Positions 24,627 through 37,787 are shown, numbered from the stretch's first letter. The stretch is DNA of 64,000 bases from Linum tenue (GCA_946122785.1 CAMGYJ010000005.1:67530200-67594199), one strand, 5' to 3'. Made by a program: numbers and translations. The notes: generated from the letters alone by a model not told the origin.

Positions 24627-27600
24627 TCAAAATGTCCTGTAATGTTGATGGACATGTGATTCAATGATTGGTTTAGTCATATAAACACATAAACCGCTTA
24701 ATTGTGTCATAATGAAAAGATGTGCACGAGTACGAACTCTTAGTACCAGGTCCAAATTGCACAATAAGGTGGATTGCACTCCAAATCTCTTGTAATGTTG
24801 ATGGACATGTGATTCAATGATTGGTTTAGTTATATAAACACATAAACTGCTTAATTGTGTCATAATGACAAGATATGCCCGAGTACGAACTCTTAGTACC
24901 GAGTCCAAATTGGACAATAAGGCGGATTTGCACTCCAAATGTCTAGTAATGTTGGTGGACATGTGATTCAATGATTGGTTTAGTCATATAAACACATAAA
25001 CCGCTTAATTGTGTCATAATGACAAGAAGTGAATGAGTACGAACTCTTAGTACTGAGTCCAAATTGTACAATAAGGTGGATTTCCACTCCAAATGTCTTG
25101 TAATGTTGATGGACATGTGATTCAATGATTGGTTTAGTCATATAAACACATAAACCCTTTAATTTTGTCATAATGAAAAGATGTGCACGAGTACGAACTC
25201 TTAGTACCGAGTCCAAATTGCACAATAAGGTGGATTTGCGCTCCAAATGTCTTGTAATGTTGATGGACATGTGATTCAATGATTGGTTTAGTCATATAAA
25301 CAAATAAACCGCTTAATTGTGTCATAATGACAAGATATGCACGAGTACGAACTCTTAGTACCGAGTCCAAATTGTACAATAAGGTGGATTTGCACTCCAA
25401 ATGTATTGTAATGTTGGTGGACATGTGATTAAATGATTGGTTTAGCAATATAAACACATAAACCGCTTAATTGTGTCATAATGACAAGAAGTGAATGAGT
25501 ACAAACTCTTAGTACCGAGTCCAAATTGTAAAATAAGGTGGATTTTCACTCCAAATGTCTTGTAATGTTGATAGACATGTGATTCTTTGATTGGTTTAGT
25601 TATATAAACACATAAACCGTTTAATTTTGTCATAATGAAAAGATGTGCATGAGTACAAACTATTAGTACCGAGTCCAAATTGCACGATAAGGTGGATTTG
25701 CACTCCAAATGTCTTGTAATTTTGATGGACATGTGATTCAATGATTGGTTTAGTTATATAAACACATAAACCGCTTAATTATGTCATAATGACAAGATAT
25801 ACACGAGTACGAACTCTTAGTAATGAGTCTAAATTGCACAATAAGGTGGATTTGCACTCCAAATGTCTTGTAATGTTGATGGACATGTGATTCAATGACT
25901 GGTTTAGTCATATAAACAAATAAACCGCTTAATTGTGTCATAATGACAAGATATGCACGAGTACGAACTCTTAGTACCGAGTCCAAATTGCACAATAAGG
26001 TGGATTTGCACTCCAAAGGTCTTGTAATGTTGGTGGACATGTGATTAAATGATTGGTCTAGTCATATAAACACATAAACTTCTTAATTGTGTCATAATGA
26101 CAAGAAGTGAATGAGTACGAACTCTTAGTACCGAGTCCAAATTTTACAATAAGGTGGATTTGCACTCCAAATGTCTTGTAATGTTGGTGGACATGTGATT
26201 AAATGATTGGTTTAGTTATATAAACACATAAACCGCTTAATTGTGTCATAATGACAAGATTTGCACGAGTACGAACTCTTAGTACCGAGTCCAAATTATA
26301 CAATAAGGTGGATTTGCACTCCAAATGTATTGTAATGTTGATAGACATATGATTCTTTGATTGGTTTAGTCATATAAACACATAAACCGCTTAATTGTGT
26401 CATAATGACAAGACGTGCTCGAGTTCGAACTATTAGTACCGAGTCCAAATTGCACGATAAGGTGGATTTGCACTCAAAATGTCTTGTAATGTTGATGGAC
26501 ATGTGATTCAATGATTGGTTTAGTCATATAAACTCATAAACCGCTTAATTGTGTCATAATGAAAATATGTGCACGAGTACGAACTCTTAGTACCGAGTCC
26601 AAATTGCACAATAAGGTGGATGTGCACTCCAAATGTCTTGTAATGTTGGTGGAAATGTGATTAAATGATTGGTTTAGTAATATAAACACATAAACCGCTT
26701 AATTGTGTCATAATGACAAGATATGCACGAATACGAACTCTTAGTATCGAGTCCAAATTGTACAATAAGGTGGATTTGTACTCCAAATGTCTTGTAATGT
26801 TGGTGGACATGTGATTCAATGATTGGTTTAGTCATATAAACACATAAACTGCTTAATTGTGTCATAATGACAAGAAGTGAATGAGTACGAACTCTTAGTA
26901 CCGAGTCCAAATTGTACAATAAGGTGGATTTTAACTCCAAATGTCTTGTAATGTTGATAGACATGTGATTCTTTGATTGCTTTAGTCATATAATAACATA
27001 AACCGCTTAATTGTGTCATAATGACAAGATTTGCACGAATACAAACTATTAGTAACGAGTCCAAATTGCACGATAAGGTGGATTTGCACTCAAAATGTCC
27101 TGTAATGTTGATGGACATGTGATTCAATGATTGGTTTAGTCATATAAACACATAAACCGCTTAATTGTGTCATAATGAAAAGATGTGCACGAGTACGAAC
27201 TCTTAGTACCGGGTCCAAATTGAACAATAAGGTGGATTGCACTCCAAATCTCTTGTAATGTTGATGGACATGTGATTCAATGATTGGTTTAGTTATATAA
27301 ACACATAAACTGCTTAATTGTGTCATAATGACAAGATATGCCCGAGTACGAACTCTTAGTACCGAGTCCAAATTGGACAATAAGGCGGATTTGCACTCCA
27401 AATGTCTAGTAATGTTGGTGGACATGTGATTCAATGATTGGTTTAGTCATATAAACATATAAACCGCTTAATTGTGTCATAATGACAAGAAGTGAATGAG
27501 TACGAACTCTTAGTACTGAGTCCAAATTGTACAATAAGGTGGATTTGCACTCCAAATGTCTTGTAATGTTGATGGACATGTGATTCAATGATTGGTTTAG

Positions 27601-29530
27601 TCATATAAACACATAAACCGTTTAATTTTGTCATAATGAAAAGATGTGCACGAGTACGAACTCTTAGTACCGAGTCCAAATTGCACAATAAGGTGGATTT
27701 GCGCTCCAAATGTCTTGTAATGTTGATAGACATGTGATTCAATGATTGGTTTAGTCATATAAACAAATAAACCGCTTAATTGTGTCATAATGACAAGATA
27801 TGCACGAGTACGAACTCTTAGTACCGAGTCCAAATTGTACAATAAGGTGGATTTGCACTCCAAATTTATTGTAATGTTGGTGGACATGTGATTAAATGAT
27901 TGGTTTAGCAATATAAACACATAAACCGCTTAATTTGTCATAATGACAAGAAGTGAATGAGTACAAACTCTTAGTACCGAGTCCAAATTGTAAAATAAGG
28001 TGGATTTTCACTCCAAATGTCTTGTAATGTTGATAGACATGTGATTCTTTGATTGGTTTAGTCATATAAACACATAAACCGCTTAATTGTGTCATAATGA
28101 CAAGACGTGCTCGAGTTCGAACTCTTAGTACCGAGTCCAAATTATACAATACGGTGGATTAGCACTCTCAATGTCTTGTAATGTTGATGGACATGTGATT
28201 CAATGATTGGTTTAGTTATATAAACACATAAACCGTTTAATTTTGTCATAATGAAAAGATGTGCATGAGTACAAACTATTAGTACCGAGTCCAAATTGCA
28301 CGATAAGGTGGATTTGCACTCCAAATGTCTTGTAATGTTGATGGACATGTGATTCAATGACTGGTTTAGTCATATAAACAAATAAACCGCTTAATTGTGT
28401 CATAATGACAAGATATGCACGAGTACGAACTCTTAGGTACCGAGTCCAAATTGCACAATAAGGTGGATTTGCACTCCAAAGGTCTTGTAATGTTGGTGGA
28501 CATGTGATTAAATGATTGGTCTAGTCATATAAACACATAAACTGCTTAATTGTGTCATAATGACAAGAAGTGAATGAGTACGAACTCTTAGTACCGAGTC
28601 CAAATTTTACAATAAGGTGGATTTGCACTCCAAATGTCTTGTAATGTTGGTGGACATGTGATTAAATGATTGGTTTAGTTATATAAACACATAAACCGCT
28701 TAATTGTGTCATAATGACAAGATTTGCACGAGTACGAACTCTTAGTACCGAGTCCAAATTATACAATAAGGTGGATTTGCACTCCAAATGTATTGTAATG
28801 TTGATAGACATATGATTCTTTGATTGGTTTAGTCATATAAACACATAAACCGCTTAATTGTGTCATAATGACAAGACGTGCTCGAGTTCGAACTATTAGT
28901 ACCGAGTCCAAATTGCACGATAAGGTGGATTTGCACTCAAAATGTCTTGTAATGTTGATGGACATGTGATTCAATGATTGGTTTAGTCATATAAACTCAT
29001 AAACCGCTTAATTGTGTCATAATGAAAATATGTGCACGAGTACGAACTCTTAGTACCGAGTCCAAATTGCACAATAAGGTGGATGTGCACTCCAAATGTC
29101 TTGTAATGTTGGTGGACATGTGATTAAATGATTGGTTTAGTAATATAAACACATAAACCGCTTAATTGTGTCATAATGACAAGATATGCACGAATACGAA
29201 CTCTTAGTATCGAGTCCAAATTGTACAATAAGGTGGATTTGTACTCCAAATGTCTTGTAATGTTGGTGGACATGTGATTCAATGATTGGTTTAGTCATAT
29301 AAACACATAAACTGCTTAATTGTGTCATAATGACAAGAAGTGAATGAGTACGAACTCTTAGTACCGAGTCCAAATTGCACAATAAGGTGGATTTGCGCTC
29401 CAAATGTCTTGTAATGTTGGTGGACATGTGATTCAATGATTGGTTTAGTCATATAAACACATAAACCGCTTAATTGTGTCATAATGACAAGAAGTGAATG
29501 CGTACGAACTCTTAGTACCGAGTTCAAATT
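24627..29530 (-). repeat. 2463-bp higher-order period (16 monomers), two units
   Basis: The order of variant monomers from about 24627 is repeated from about 27090. Matching landmarks lie at 24627/27090, 24943/27406, 25134/27597, 25750/28213, 26296/28759 and 26674/29137, all 2463 bp apart (16 x 154 minus 1). The second unit runs into the 2926-bp duplication, so boundaries are approximate. Confidence 0.8.
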
Positions 29531-32500
29531 GTACAATAAGGTGGATTTGCACTCCAAATGTCTTGTAATGTTGATGGACATGTGATTCAATGATTGGTTT
29601 AGTCATATAAACACATAAACCGTTTTAATTATGTTATAATGAAAAGATGTGCACGAGTACAAACTATTAGTACCGAGTCCAAATTACACGATAAGGTGGA
29701 TTTGCACTCCAAATGTATTGTAATGTTGATGGACATGTGATTCAATGATTGGTTTAGTCATATAAACTCATAAACCGCTTAATTGTGTCATAATGAAAAG
29801 ATGTGCACGAGTACAAACTCTTAGTATCGGGTCCAAATTGCACAATAAGGTGGATTTGCACTCCAAATGTCTTGTAATGTTGATGGACATGTGATTCAAT
29901 GATTGGTTTAGTCATATAAACACATAAACCGCTTAATTATGTCATAATGAGAAGATATGCACGAGTACGAACTCTTAGTACCGAGACCAAATTGCACAAT
30001 AAGGTGGATTTGCACTCCAAATGTCTTGTAATGTTGGTGGCCATGTGATTTTATGATTGGTTTAGTAATATAAACTCATAAACCGCTTAATTGTGTCATA
30101 ATGAAAAGATGTGCACGAGTACGAACTCTTAGTACCGGGTCCAAATTGCACAATAAGGTGGATTTGCACTCCAAATGTCTTGTAATGTTGATGGACATTT
30201 GATTCAATGATTGGTTTAGTTATATAAACACATAAACCGCTTAATTGTGTCATAATGACAAGATATGCACGAGTACGAACTCTTAGTACCGAGTCCAAAT
30301 TGGACAATAAGGCGGATTTGCACTCCAAATGTCTTGTAATGTTGGTGGACATGTGATTCAATGATTGGTTTAGTCATATAAACACATAAACCACGTAATT
30401 GTGTCATAATGACAAGAAGTGAATGAGTACGAACTCTTAGTACCGTGTCCAAATTGTACAATAAGGTGGATTTGCACTCCAAATGTCTTGTAATGTTGAT
30501 GGACATGTGATTCAATGATTGGTTTAGTCATATAAACACATAAACCGTTTAATTTTGTCATAATGAAAAGATGTGCACGAGTACGAACTCTTAGTACCGA
30601 GTCCAAATTGCACAATAAGGTGGATTTGCGCTCCAAATGTCTTGTAATGTTGATAGACATGTGATTCAATGATTGGTTTAATCATATAAACAAATAAACC
30701 GCTTAATTGTGTCATAATGACAAGATATGCACGAGTACGAACTCTTAGTACCGAGTCCAAATTGTACAATAAGGTGGATTTGCACTCCAAATGTATTGTA
30801 ATGTTGGTGGACATGTGATTAAATGATTGGTTTAGCAATATAAACACATAAACCGCTTAATTTGTCATAATGACAAGAAGTGAATGAGTACAAACTCTTA
30901 GTACCGAGTCCAAATTGTAAAATAAGGTGGATTTTCACTCCAAATGTCTTGTAATGTTGATAGACATGTGATTCTTAGATTGGTTTAGTCATATAAACAC
31001 ATAAACCGCTTAATTGTGTCATAATGACAAGACGTGCTCGAGTTCGAACTCTTAGTACCGAGTCCAAATTATACAATACGGTGGATTAGCACTCTCAATG
31101 TCTTGTAATGTTGATGGACATGTGATTCAATGATTGGTTTAGTTATATAAACACATAAACCGTTTAATTTTGTCATAATGAAAAGATGTGCATGAGTACA
31201 AACTATTAGTACCGAGTCCAAATTGCACGATAAGGTGGATTTGCACTCCAAATGTCTTGTAATGTTGATGGACATGTGATTCAATGACTGGTTTAGTCAT
31301 ATAAACAAATAAACCGCTTAATTGTGTCATAATGACAAGATATGCACGAGTACGAACTCTTAGTACCGAGTCCAAATTGCACAATAAGGTGGATTTGCAC
31401 TCCAAAGGTCTTGTAATGTTGGTGGACATGTGATTAAATGATTGGTCTAGTCATATAAACACATAAACTGCTTAATTGTGTCATAATGACAAGAAGTGAA
31501 TGAGTACGAACTCTTAGTACCGAGTCCAAATTTTACAATAAGGTGGATTTGCACTCCAAATGTCTTGTAATGTTGGTGGACATGTGATTAAATGATTGGT
31601 TTAGTTATATAAACACATAAACCGCTTAATTGTGTCATAATGACAAGATTTGCACGAGTACGAACTCTTAGTACCGAGTCCAAATTATACAATAAGGTGG
31701 ATTTGCACTCCAAATGTATTGTAATGTTGATAGACATATGATTCTTTGATTGGTTTAGTCATATAAACACATAAACCGCTTAATTGTGTCATAATGACAA
31801 GACGTGCTCGAGTTCGAACTATTAGTACCGAGTCCAAATTGCACGATAAGGTGGATTTGCACTCAAAATGTCTTGTAATGTTGATGGACATGTGATTCAA
31901 TGATTGGTTTAGTCATATAAACTCATAAACCGCTTAATTGTGTCATAATGAAAATATGTGCACGAGTACGAACTCTTAGTACCGAGTCCAAATTGCACAA
32001 TAAGGTGGATGTGCACTCCAAATGTCTTGTAATGTTGGTGGACATGTGATTAAATTATTGGTTTAGTAATATAAACACATAAACCGCTTAATTGTGTCAT
32101 AATGACAAGATATGCACGAATACGAACTCTTAGTATCGAGTCCAAATTGTACAATAAGGTGGATTTGTACTCCAAATGTCTTGTAATGTTGGTGGACATG
32201 TGATTCAATGATTGGTTTAGTCATATAAACACATAAACTGCTTAATTGTGTCATAATGACAAGAAGTGAATGAGTACGAACTCTTAGTACCGAGTCCAAA
32301 TTGCACAATAAGGTGGATTTGCGCTCCAAATGTCTTGTAATGTTGGTGGACATGTGATTCAATGATTGGTTTAGTCATATAAACACATAAACCGCTTAAT
32401 TGTCTCATAATGACAAGAAGTGAATGCGTACGAACTCTTAGTACCGAGTTCAAATTGTACAATAAGGTGGATTTGCACTCCAAATGTCTTGTAATGTTGA

Positions 32501-33400
32501 TGGACATGTGATTCAATGATTGGTTTAGTCATATAAACACATAAACCGTTTTAATTATGTTATAATGAAAAGATGTGCACGAGTACAAACTATTAGTACC
32601 GAGTCCAAATTACACGATAAGGTGGATTTGCACTCCAAATGTATTGTAATGTTGATGGACATGTGATTCAATGATTGGTTTAGTCATATAAACTCATAAA
32701 CCGCTTAATTGTGTCATAATGAAAAGATGTGCACGAGTACAAACTCTTAGTATCGGGTCCAAATTGCACAATAAGGTGGATTTGCACTCCAAATGTCTTG
32801 TAATGTTGATGGACATGTGATTCAATGATTGGTTTAGTCATATAAACACATAAACCGCTTAATTATGTCATAATGAGAAGATATGCACGAGTACGAACTC
32901 TTAGTACCGAGACCAAATTGCACAATAAGGTGGATTTGCACTCCAAATGTCTTGTAATGTTGGTGGCCATGTGATTTAATGATTGGTTTAGTAATATAAA
33001 CTCATAAACCGCTTAATTGTGTCATAATGAAAAGATGTGCACGAGTACGAACTCTTAGTACCGGGTCCAAATTGCACAATAAGGTGGATTTGCACTCCAA
33101 ATGTCTTGTAATGTTGATGGACATTTGATTCAATGATTGGTTTAGTTATATAAACACATAAACCGCTTAATTGTGTCATAATGACAAGATATGCACGAGT
33201 ACGAACTCTTAGTACCGAGTCCAAATTGGACAATAAGGCGGATTTGCACTCCAAATGTCTTGTAATGTTGGTGGACATGTGATTCAATGATTGGTTTAGT
33301 CATATAAACACATAAACCACGTAATTGTGTCATAATGACAAGAAGTGAATGAGTACGAACTCTTAGTACCGTGTCCAAATTGTACAATAAGGTGGATTTG
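27540..33400 (-). repeat. 2926-bp tandem duplication (19 monomers), two copies
   Basis: Copy one spans about 27540-30466 and copy two about 30467-33400. Landmarks pair at 27597/30524, 28142/31069, 28759/31685, 29137/32063 and 30062/32988, 2926-2927 bp apart. By eye the copies differ at fewer than about ten positions (for example near 28434, 30052, 30687, 30970, 32053 and 32403). Divergence appears left of about 27515 and right of about 33470. This is the most recent large amplification in the window. Confidence 0.85.
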
Positions 33401-34904
33401 CACTCCAAATGTCTTGTAATGTTGATGGACATGTGATTCAATGATTGGTTTAGTCATATAAACACATAAACAATTTAATTTTGTCATAATGTAAAGATGT
33501 GCACGAGTACAAACTATTAGTACCGAGTCCAAATTGAACGATAAGGTGGATTTGCACTCCAAATGTCTTGTAATGTTGATGGACATGTGATTAAATGATT
33601 GGTTTAGTAATATAAACACATAAACCGCTTAATTGTGTCATAATGACAAGAAGTGAATGTGTACGAACTCTTAGTACCGAGTCCAAATTGTACAATAAGG
33701 TGGATTTTCACTCCAAATGTCTTGTAATGTTGATGGACATGTGATTCAATGATTGGTTTAGTCATATAAACACATAAACCGGTTAATGGTGTCATAATGA
33801 CAAGATTTGCACGAGTACAAACTATTAGTACCGAGTCCAAATTGCACGATAAGGTGGATTTGCACTCAAAATGTCTTGTAATGTTGATGGACATGTGATT
33901 CAATGATTGGTTTAGTCATATAAACTCATAAACCGCTTAATTGTGTCATAATGAAAAGATGTGCACGAGTACGAACTCTTTGTACCGGGTCCAAATTGCA
34001 AAATAAGGTGGATTTGCACTCCAAATGTCTTGTAATGTTGATGGACATTTGATTCAATGATTGGTTTAGTTATATAAACACATAAACCGCTTAATTGTGT
34101 CATAATGACAAGATATGCACGAGTACGAACTCCTAGTACCGAGTCCAAATTGGACAATAAGGCGCATTTGCACTCCAAATGTCTTGTAATGTTGGTGAAC
34201 ATTTGATTCAATGATTGGTTTAGTCATATAAACACATAAACCGCTTAATTGTGTCATAATGACAAGAAGTGAATGAGTACGAACTCTTAGTACCGAGTCC
34301 AAATTGTACAATAAGGTCGATTTGCACTTCAAATGTCTTGTAATGTTGATGGACATGTGATTCAATGATTGGTTTAGTCATATAAACACATAAACCGTTT
34401 AATTTAGTCATAATGAAAAGATGTTCACTAGTACGAACTCTTAGTACCGAGTCCAAATTGCACAATAAGGTGGATTTGCGCTCCAAATATCTTGTAATGT
34501 TGGTGGACATGTGATTCAATGATTTGTTAAATCATATAAACACATAAACCACTTAATTGTGTCATAATGACAAGATGTGAATGAGTACGAACTCTTAGTA
34601 CCGAGTCCAAATTGTACAATAAGGTGGATTTGCACTCCAAATGTCTTGTAATGTTGATGGACATGTGATTCAATGATTGGTTTAGTCATATAAACACATA
34701 AACCGTTTAATTTTGTCATAATGAAAAGATGTGCACGATTACAAACTATTAGTACCGAGTCCAAATTGCACGATAAGGTGGATTTGCACTCCAAATGTCT
34801 TGTAATGTTGATGAACATGTGATTCAATGATTGGTTTAGTTATATAAACACATAAACCGCTTAATTATGTCATAATAACAAGATATGCACGAGTACGAAC
34901 TCTT

Positions 34905-34909
34905 AGTAC
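34905..34909. other. target-site duplication AGTAC, left copy
   Basis: AGTAC directly before the LTR at 34910, repeated at 45578-45582 after the last LTR. The monomer reads continuously when the insert is removed. Confidence 0.95.
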
Positions 34910-35037
34910 TGTAACATCCCGTTCCGGCAAAACCCATATTTCGATCGCTAGAAAGTTCGCGATTTAAAATCGAGCATTTCGACACTATTTCGACAAAAAT
35001 CGGATTATCGATCGATCGGATAAGTATACGTATTAAT

Positions 35038-35058
35038 TATATATATATATATATATAT
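35038..35058. repeat. AT microsatellite in family 2 LTR
   Basis: Alternating AT run just upstream of the TATA-like block. Its length varies between LTR copies: about 38089-38112, 40662-40677 and 43662-43701 are the equivalents. It is the fastest-changing part of the LTR. Confidence 0.85.
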
Positions 35059-35073
35059 TAATTAAGCGGCCGG

Positions 35074-35085
35074 GCATATATATTA
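35074..35085 (+). promoter_or_regulatory. predicted TATA box of family 2 LTR
   Basis: The motif catatatattaa follows a conserved cggccgggcata context and precedes a C-rich then GA-rich leader and a consensus-like splice donor GTAAGT at 35228-35233. The inner element keeps a cgggcatatatata block at the equivalent place (43630-43650, minus strand). Prediction from motif and position only. Confidence 0.35.
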
Positions 35086-36191
35086 ACTCCCCCACCCCCG
35101 TCCATTATCATCCTCATTTCTTTTTCCATTTTATGGACCGAGAGCAAAACGAGCAGAGGGCGCTCAGGGGAAGCGAGGGGGAAATCTTAGAGCTCAATTC
35201 TTGAGCTACAAGTGATCCAAAAATCCCGTAAGTAATGCCTATTTCATCTATTCATCGTGATTTATCGATTTGGAGCTTTAAAACGAGTTTTTGGTTCAGG
35301 AATTTCTCGAATTCCCGATAAGCCAAATTAGGATTAGGAATTTCATATACGAGCTTCCTGCAGCGAGGTAATCAATCCTCTAGTTCTAATCCCTGAATTT
35401 CGGCAATTATTTAGGTCGGGGTCCTAATCGCTGAATTTAGCTCCGGCCAGGGTTTGATGTGTTTTTATCAAGAATTTGACCCGGAGCCTAGAACTAATAT
35501 TGACGGGGATACTGCAGGGGATATTAGGACGGTCTCGGATTTTAATTCGGGGTTCGTTTGTGAAATTGACGTTTTAGTATGAGAAGGTTAAACCGGTGTT
35601 TGAACGACCAGAACTGGTGAGGGATTAGCACGGCATACCGGGATTGTCGTATCACGATAATTATATTGATGCTTACAATTGACCTAGGTGAACTAGAATG
35701 GCATGATTAGGGGTGTATGAACTTTTGTGCTATATGATGAACCCTGGACTACTGTATGATATTATTGACTTGTCCTAATCGAGATGGGCCTTGTTTATGC
35801 TGATGATTTTGTATATGTTGCAAATTGTGGGTTTGACTGTTGATATGCCTTATGATGGTTCGAAAAGGTGATTGGGTATAATTTTTCATGATTGATGTAT
35901 TTGGATGTACAAGTGGGAAAATATATATATCCCATGGTGATATTATGATGTTTTAAGGAGGATGACTTGCACGAGGGTTTACCCCGAGGAAGTGCAATTA
36001 TATGACTCCTGATTTACCTATGTTGAGCCAATTGTGGCTAGGTCAAGAACATGTCCAAGTAATGAATTATGATTAAGCAAGATGAGATATGAATCATGTA
36101 TAAGGATACCAAATATGAGTGTTGTGGTCTCACGGTCAACTACATAGTAATTAGGGCTCCCTATGCTATTACTCTACTATGATATGTATGA

Positions 36192-36219
36192 TAGTCACAC
36201 CTCTCATGTGGTGGTGACT
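36192..36219. other. inverted repeat in family 2 LTR
   Basis: AGTCAC and GTGACT arms separated by about 16 bases (36192-36219), directly ahead of the hairpin minisatellite. Also visible in the other family 2 LTR copies, with a few substitutions. Confidence 0.45.
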
Positions 36220-36234
36220 GAAGATTTCTTACGA

Positions 36235-36354
36235 GATATGACCACACCCAGAGCGGTGTCGGGGTATGACTACACCCATAGTGGTGTGGGGTATGTATGA
36301 CCACATCCGACGGGATGTTGGGGTATGTATGACTACATCCGACGGGATGTGGGG
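36235..36354 (+). repeat. four-unit hairpin minisatellite in family 2 LTR
   Basis: Four tandem units of about 27-32 bp of the form tatgacNacaNcc...ggNgtNgggg, each containing a small inverted repeat such as CATCC-gac-GGATG. Equivalent arrays lie at 39321-39439 and 42333-42451 (opposite strand) and 44647-44766. All four LTR copies keep four units, so the array is stable. Role unknown. Confidence 0.8.
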
Positions 36355-37088
36355 TATGTTTCCCGGGAGAGTTATTAGCATGGGAGTAGCCAGGCGCCTA
36401 TAAGTAAAACATGATAAGATGCATATGCATAAGTCAATGTGGTTGAGTCTTTTGCCTTTTGGGATGTCGGAGGGCTGAGATCTGACCCCAGTGCTTTGGC
36501 TTGTTTGCTAGATGTATGGTAGGGGTATGCTCTGTTATGAACTCACGATGCTATAATTATCTCACTCAGCTATGAGCTGACCCTCTTTTATTCTTCTTCT
36601 CTGCTTATGCTATGTGTAAGCAGATCATCAGTAGCAGCAGTAGATAAGTGTTAGGTGGGAGATGAGCTAGAGTTGAAGCCAGGATGAGGTATGGTCTTCA
36701 ACTATTATGTGCTTGGACTACTACTCGGGATTTTGGCCAGTGATCCACACCTTTTTGTAAAAATGTTTTGAGAATGTTTTTCATGTGCATACTAGCTTCT
36801 GATGTAGTGTGAGATATCCACAGGCGTGGAAAGTTGATTATATGTGTATATGTGTGTGGTGGTGTATGTAGTGATGATGATGACATGTATAAGTATTGTA
36901 TGTAGTTGCAGACTACGAAAGTGTGACTATAGCTATGAAAGCCATTGTACATGGTTGTGAGTATATATGTATGTCTACGAATGCAGGGACTCAGATGAAT
37001 TATTTTGCAGGTCTAGTTGCAAGAACTGTTAGCCCATTACGCGAGTAATTCATGTCGAAATATTATTTGGGTAAATTTTGGTAATTAA

Positions 37089-37165
37089 TGTAACACCTGA
37101 GATTATTTCCGCTGCAAATGTATGAACAATATGATCAGGCAATACGTATAGGGTAGGGTGTTACA
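37089..37165 (+). other. 77-bp terminal module bounded by TGTAACACC/GGTGTTACA
   Basis: The last 77 bp of the LTR begins TGTAACACC and ends GGTGTTACA, a perfect 9-bp inverted repeat that also echoes the LTR's own first bases (TGTAACA). The same module is at 38504-38580, 41516-41592 and 45501-45577. It could be the site recognised by integrase, or a trace of an old LTR-in-LTR insertion. Confidence 0.6.
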
Positions 37166-37168
37166 GTT

Positions 37169-37180
37169 TGGTATCAGAGC
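37169..37180 (+). other. primer-binding site (initiator tRNA-Met), family 2 outer
   Basis: TGGTATCAGAGC three bases after the 5' LTR end. Standard tRNA-Met primer site; it fixes plus orientation. Confidence 0.93.
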
Positions 37181-37756
37181 CTGGTTTGTTTTCTGCATTA
37201 TGGGTATGTTACTTTCACTCTTGAGGACTGATCACCCTCGAAAGGGGGAGGGAGTACTCCATACCTGTACTTGCACTAAACTTGCCAGGAATTGAGACCA
37301 AAGGTGATGATGTGTTGCATAGTCAGTTGCATTGGTTAAGCATGATTTTGAGCATTGGAAAGAATCTCAGAAAAGTTATGGTTTAAAAGGTTTCGAAAAT
37401 TTTGTTGAGTTTTTATCTTGTTTTACAAGTTATTATTTTGGAGAAAGTTTTAATGGTGTGTGGATCAAGTTATGGCCAATATTTCCTTGTAGCTCGCACA
37501 GAAGTTGTCCTAGAAATCCTACTAACCAATCGAGAAGCATGGTGGCTAGCTATGTAATGCAGTTAAGTTTAGGCTGTGCTAACATTATGAGTTGTGATGG
37601 TAGATATCTAAACAAAGATATGAATCTTGATGTTGTTCTATTAACCATTTTGTAGGTTGATATAACCTTGTGTTAGTGGCAACCTACCTTGCAGGTTAAT
37701 AACTTGGTTTAGTGAATTATGCTTTTGAACTTGTTGATGTGCTTATGTTGTGATAA

Positions 37757-37787
37757 CCCAGTATAGGTTTTTGAAACCTTATATTGG
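37757..37787 (+). other. conserved hairpin 1 in family 2 body
   Basis: Inverted repeat with arms CCCAGTATAGGTTT and AAACCTTATATTGGG (minor mismatches) and a three-base loop. The inner element carries the equivalent at 40957-40987 with some base changes that mostly keep the pairing. It lies about 170 bp upstream of the purine tract. Confidence 0.6.

Larger units (their letters stand above)
17379..34909 (-). repeat. 154-bp satellite array B (about 114 monomers)
   Basis: Continuation of array A after the retrotransposon, same orientation and same 154-bp unit. Variant monomers near 17430-18960 match those at 6370-8825 in array A. The array contains long, nearly identical higher-order blocks (listed separately). 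A stretch at about 21950-23080 shows an abnormal number of single-base indels. No genes. About 99-aa frames recur on the minus strand because the unit is open in two of three frames and each monomer shifts the frame by one. Confidence 0.97.
34910..37165 (+). repeat. family 2 outer 5' LTR
   Basis: 2256 bp, TGTAAC...GTTACA. Contents in order: an AT dinucleotide run near 35038, a TATA-like block, a GA-rich leader with a splice-donor-like GTAAGT at 35228, a hairpin minisatellite at 36235-36354, and a 77-bp end module at 37089-37165. A frame of 84 aa on the opposite strand (36698-36952) recurs in the other outer LTR but is not coding in any recognisable way. Confidence 0.93.

Noticed and set aside
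35038..35060. AT run as a possible helitron or MITE end
   Set aside because: It is a variable dinucleotide run at the same place in all four family 2 LTRs, with no terminal repeats or target duplication of its own.
37332..37655. 107-aa frame in the family 2 body as a possible gag remnant
   Set aside because: No zinc knuckle or other gag feature. The inner copy breaks the frame, and the similarity between copies is at DNA level and not biased to third positions as far as I can see.
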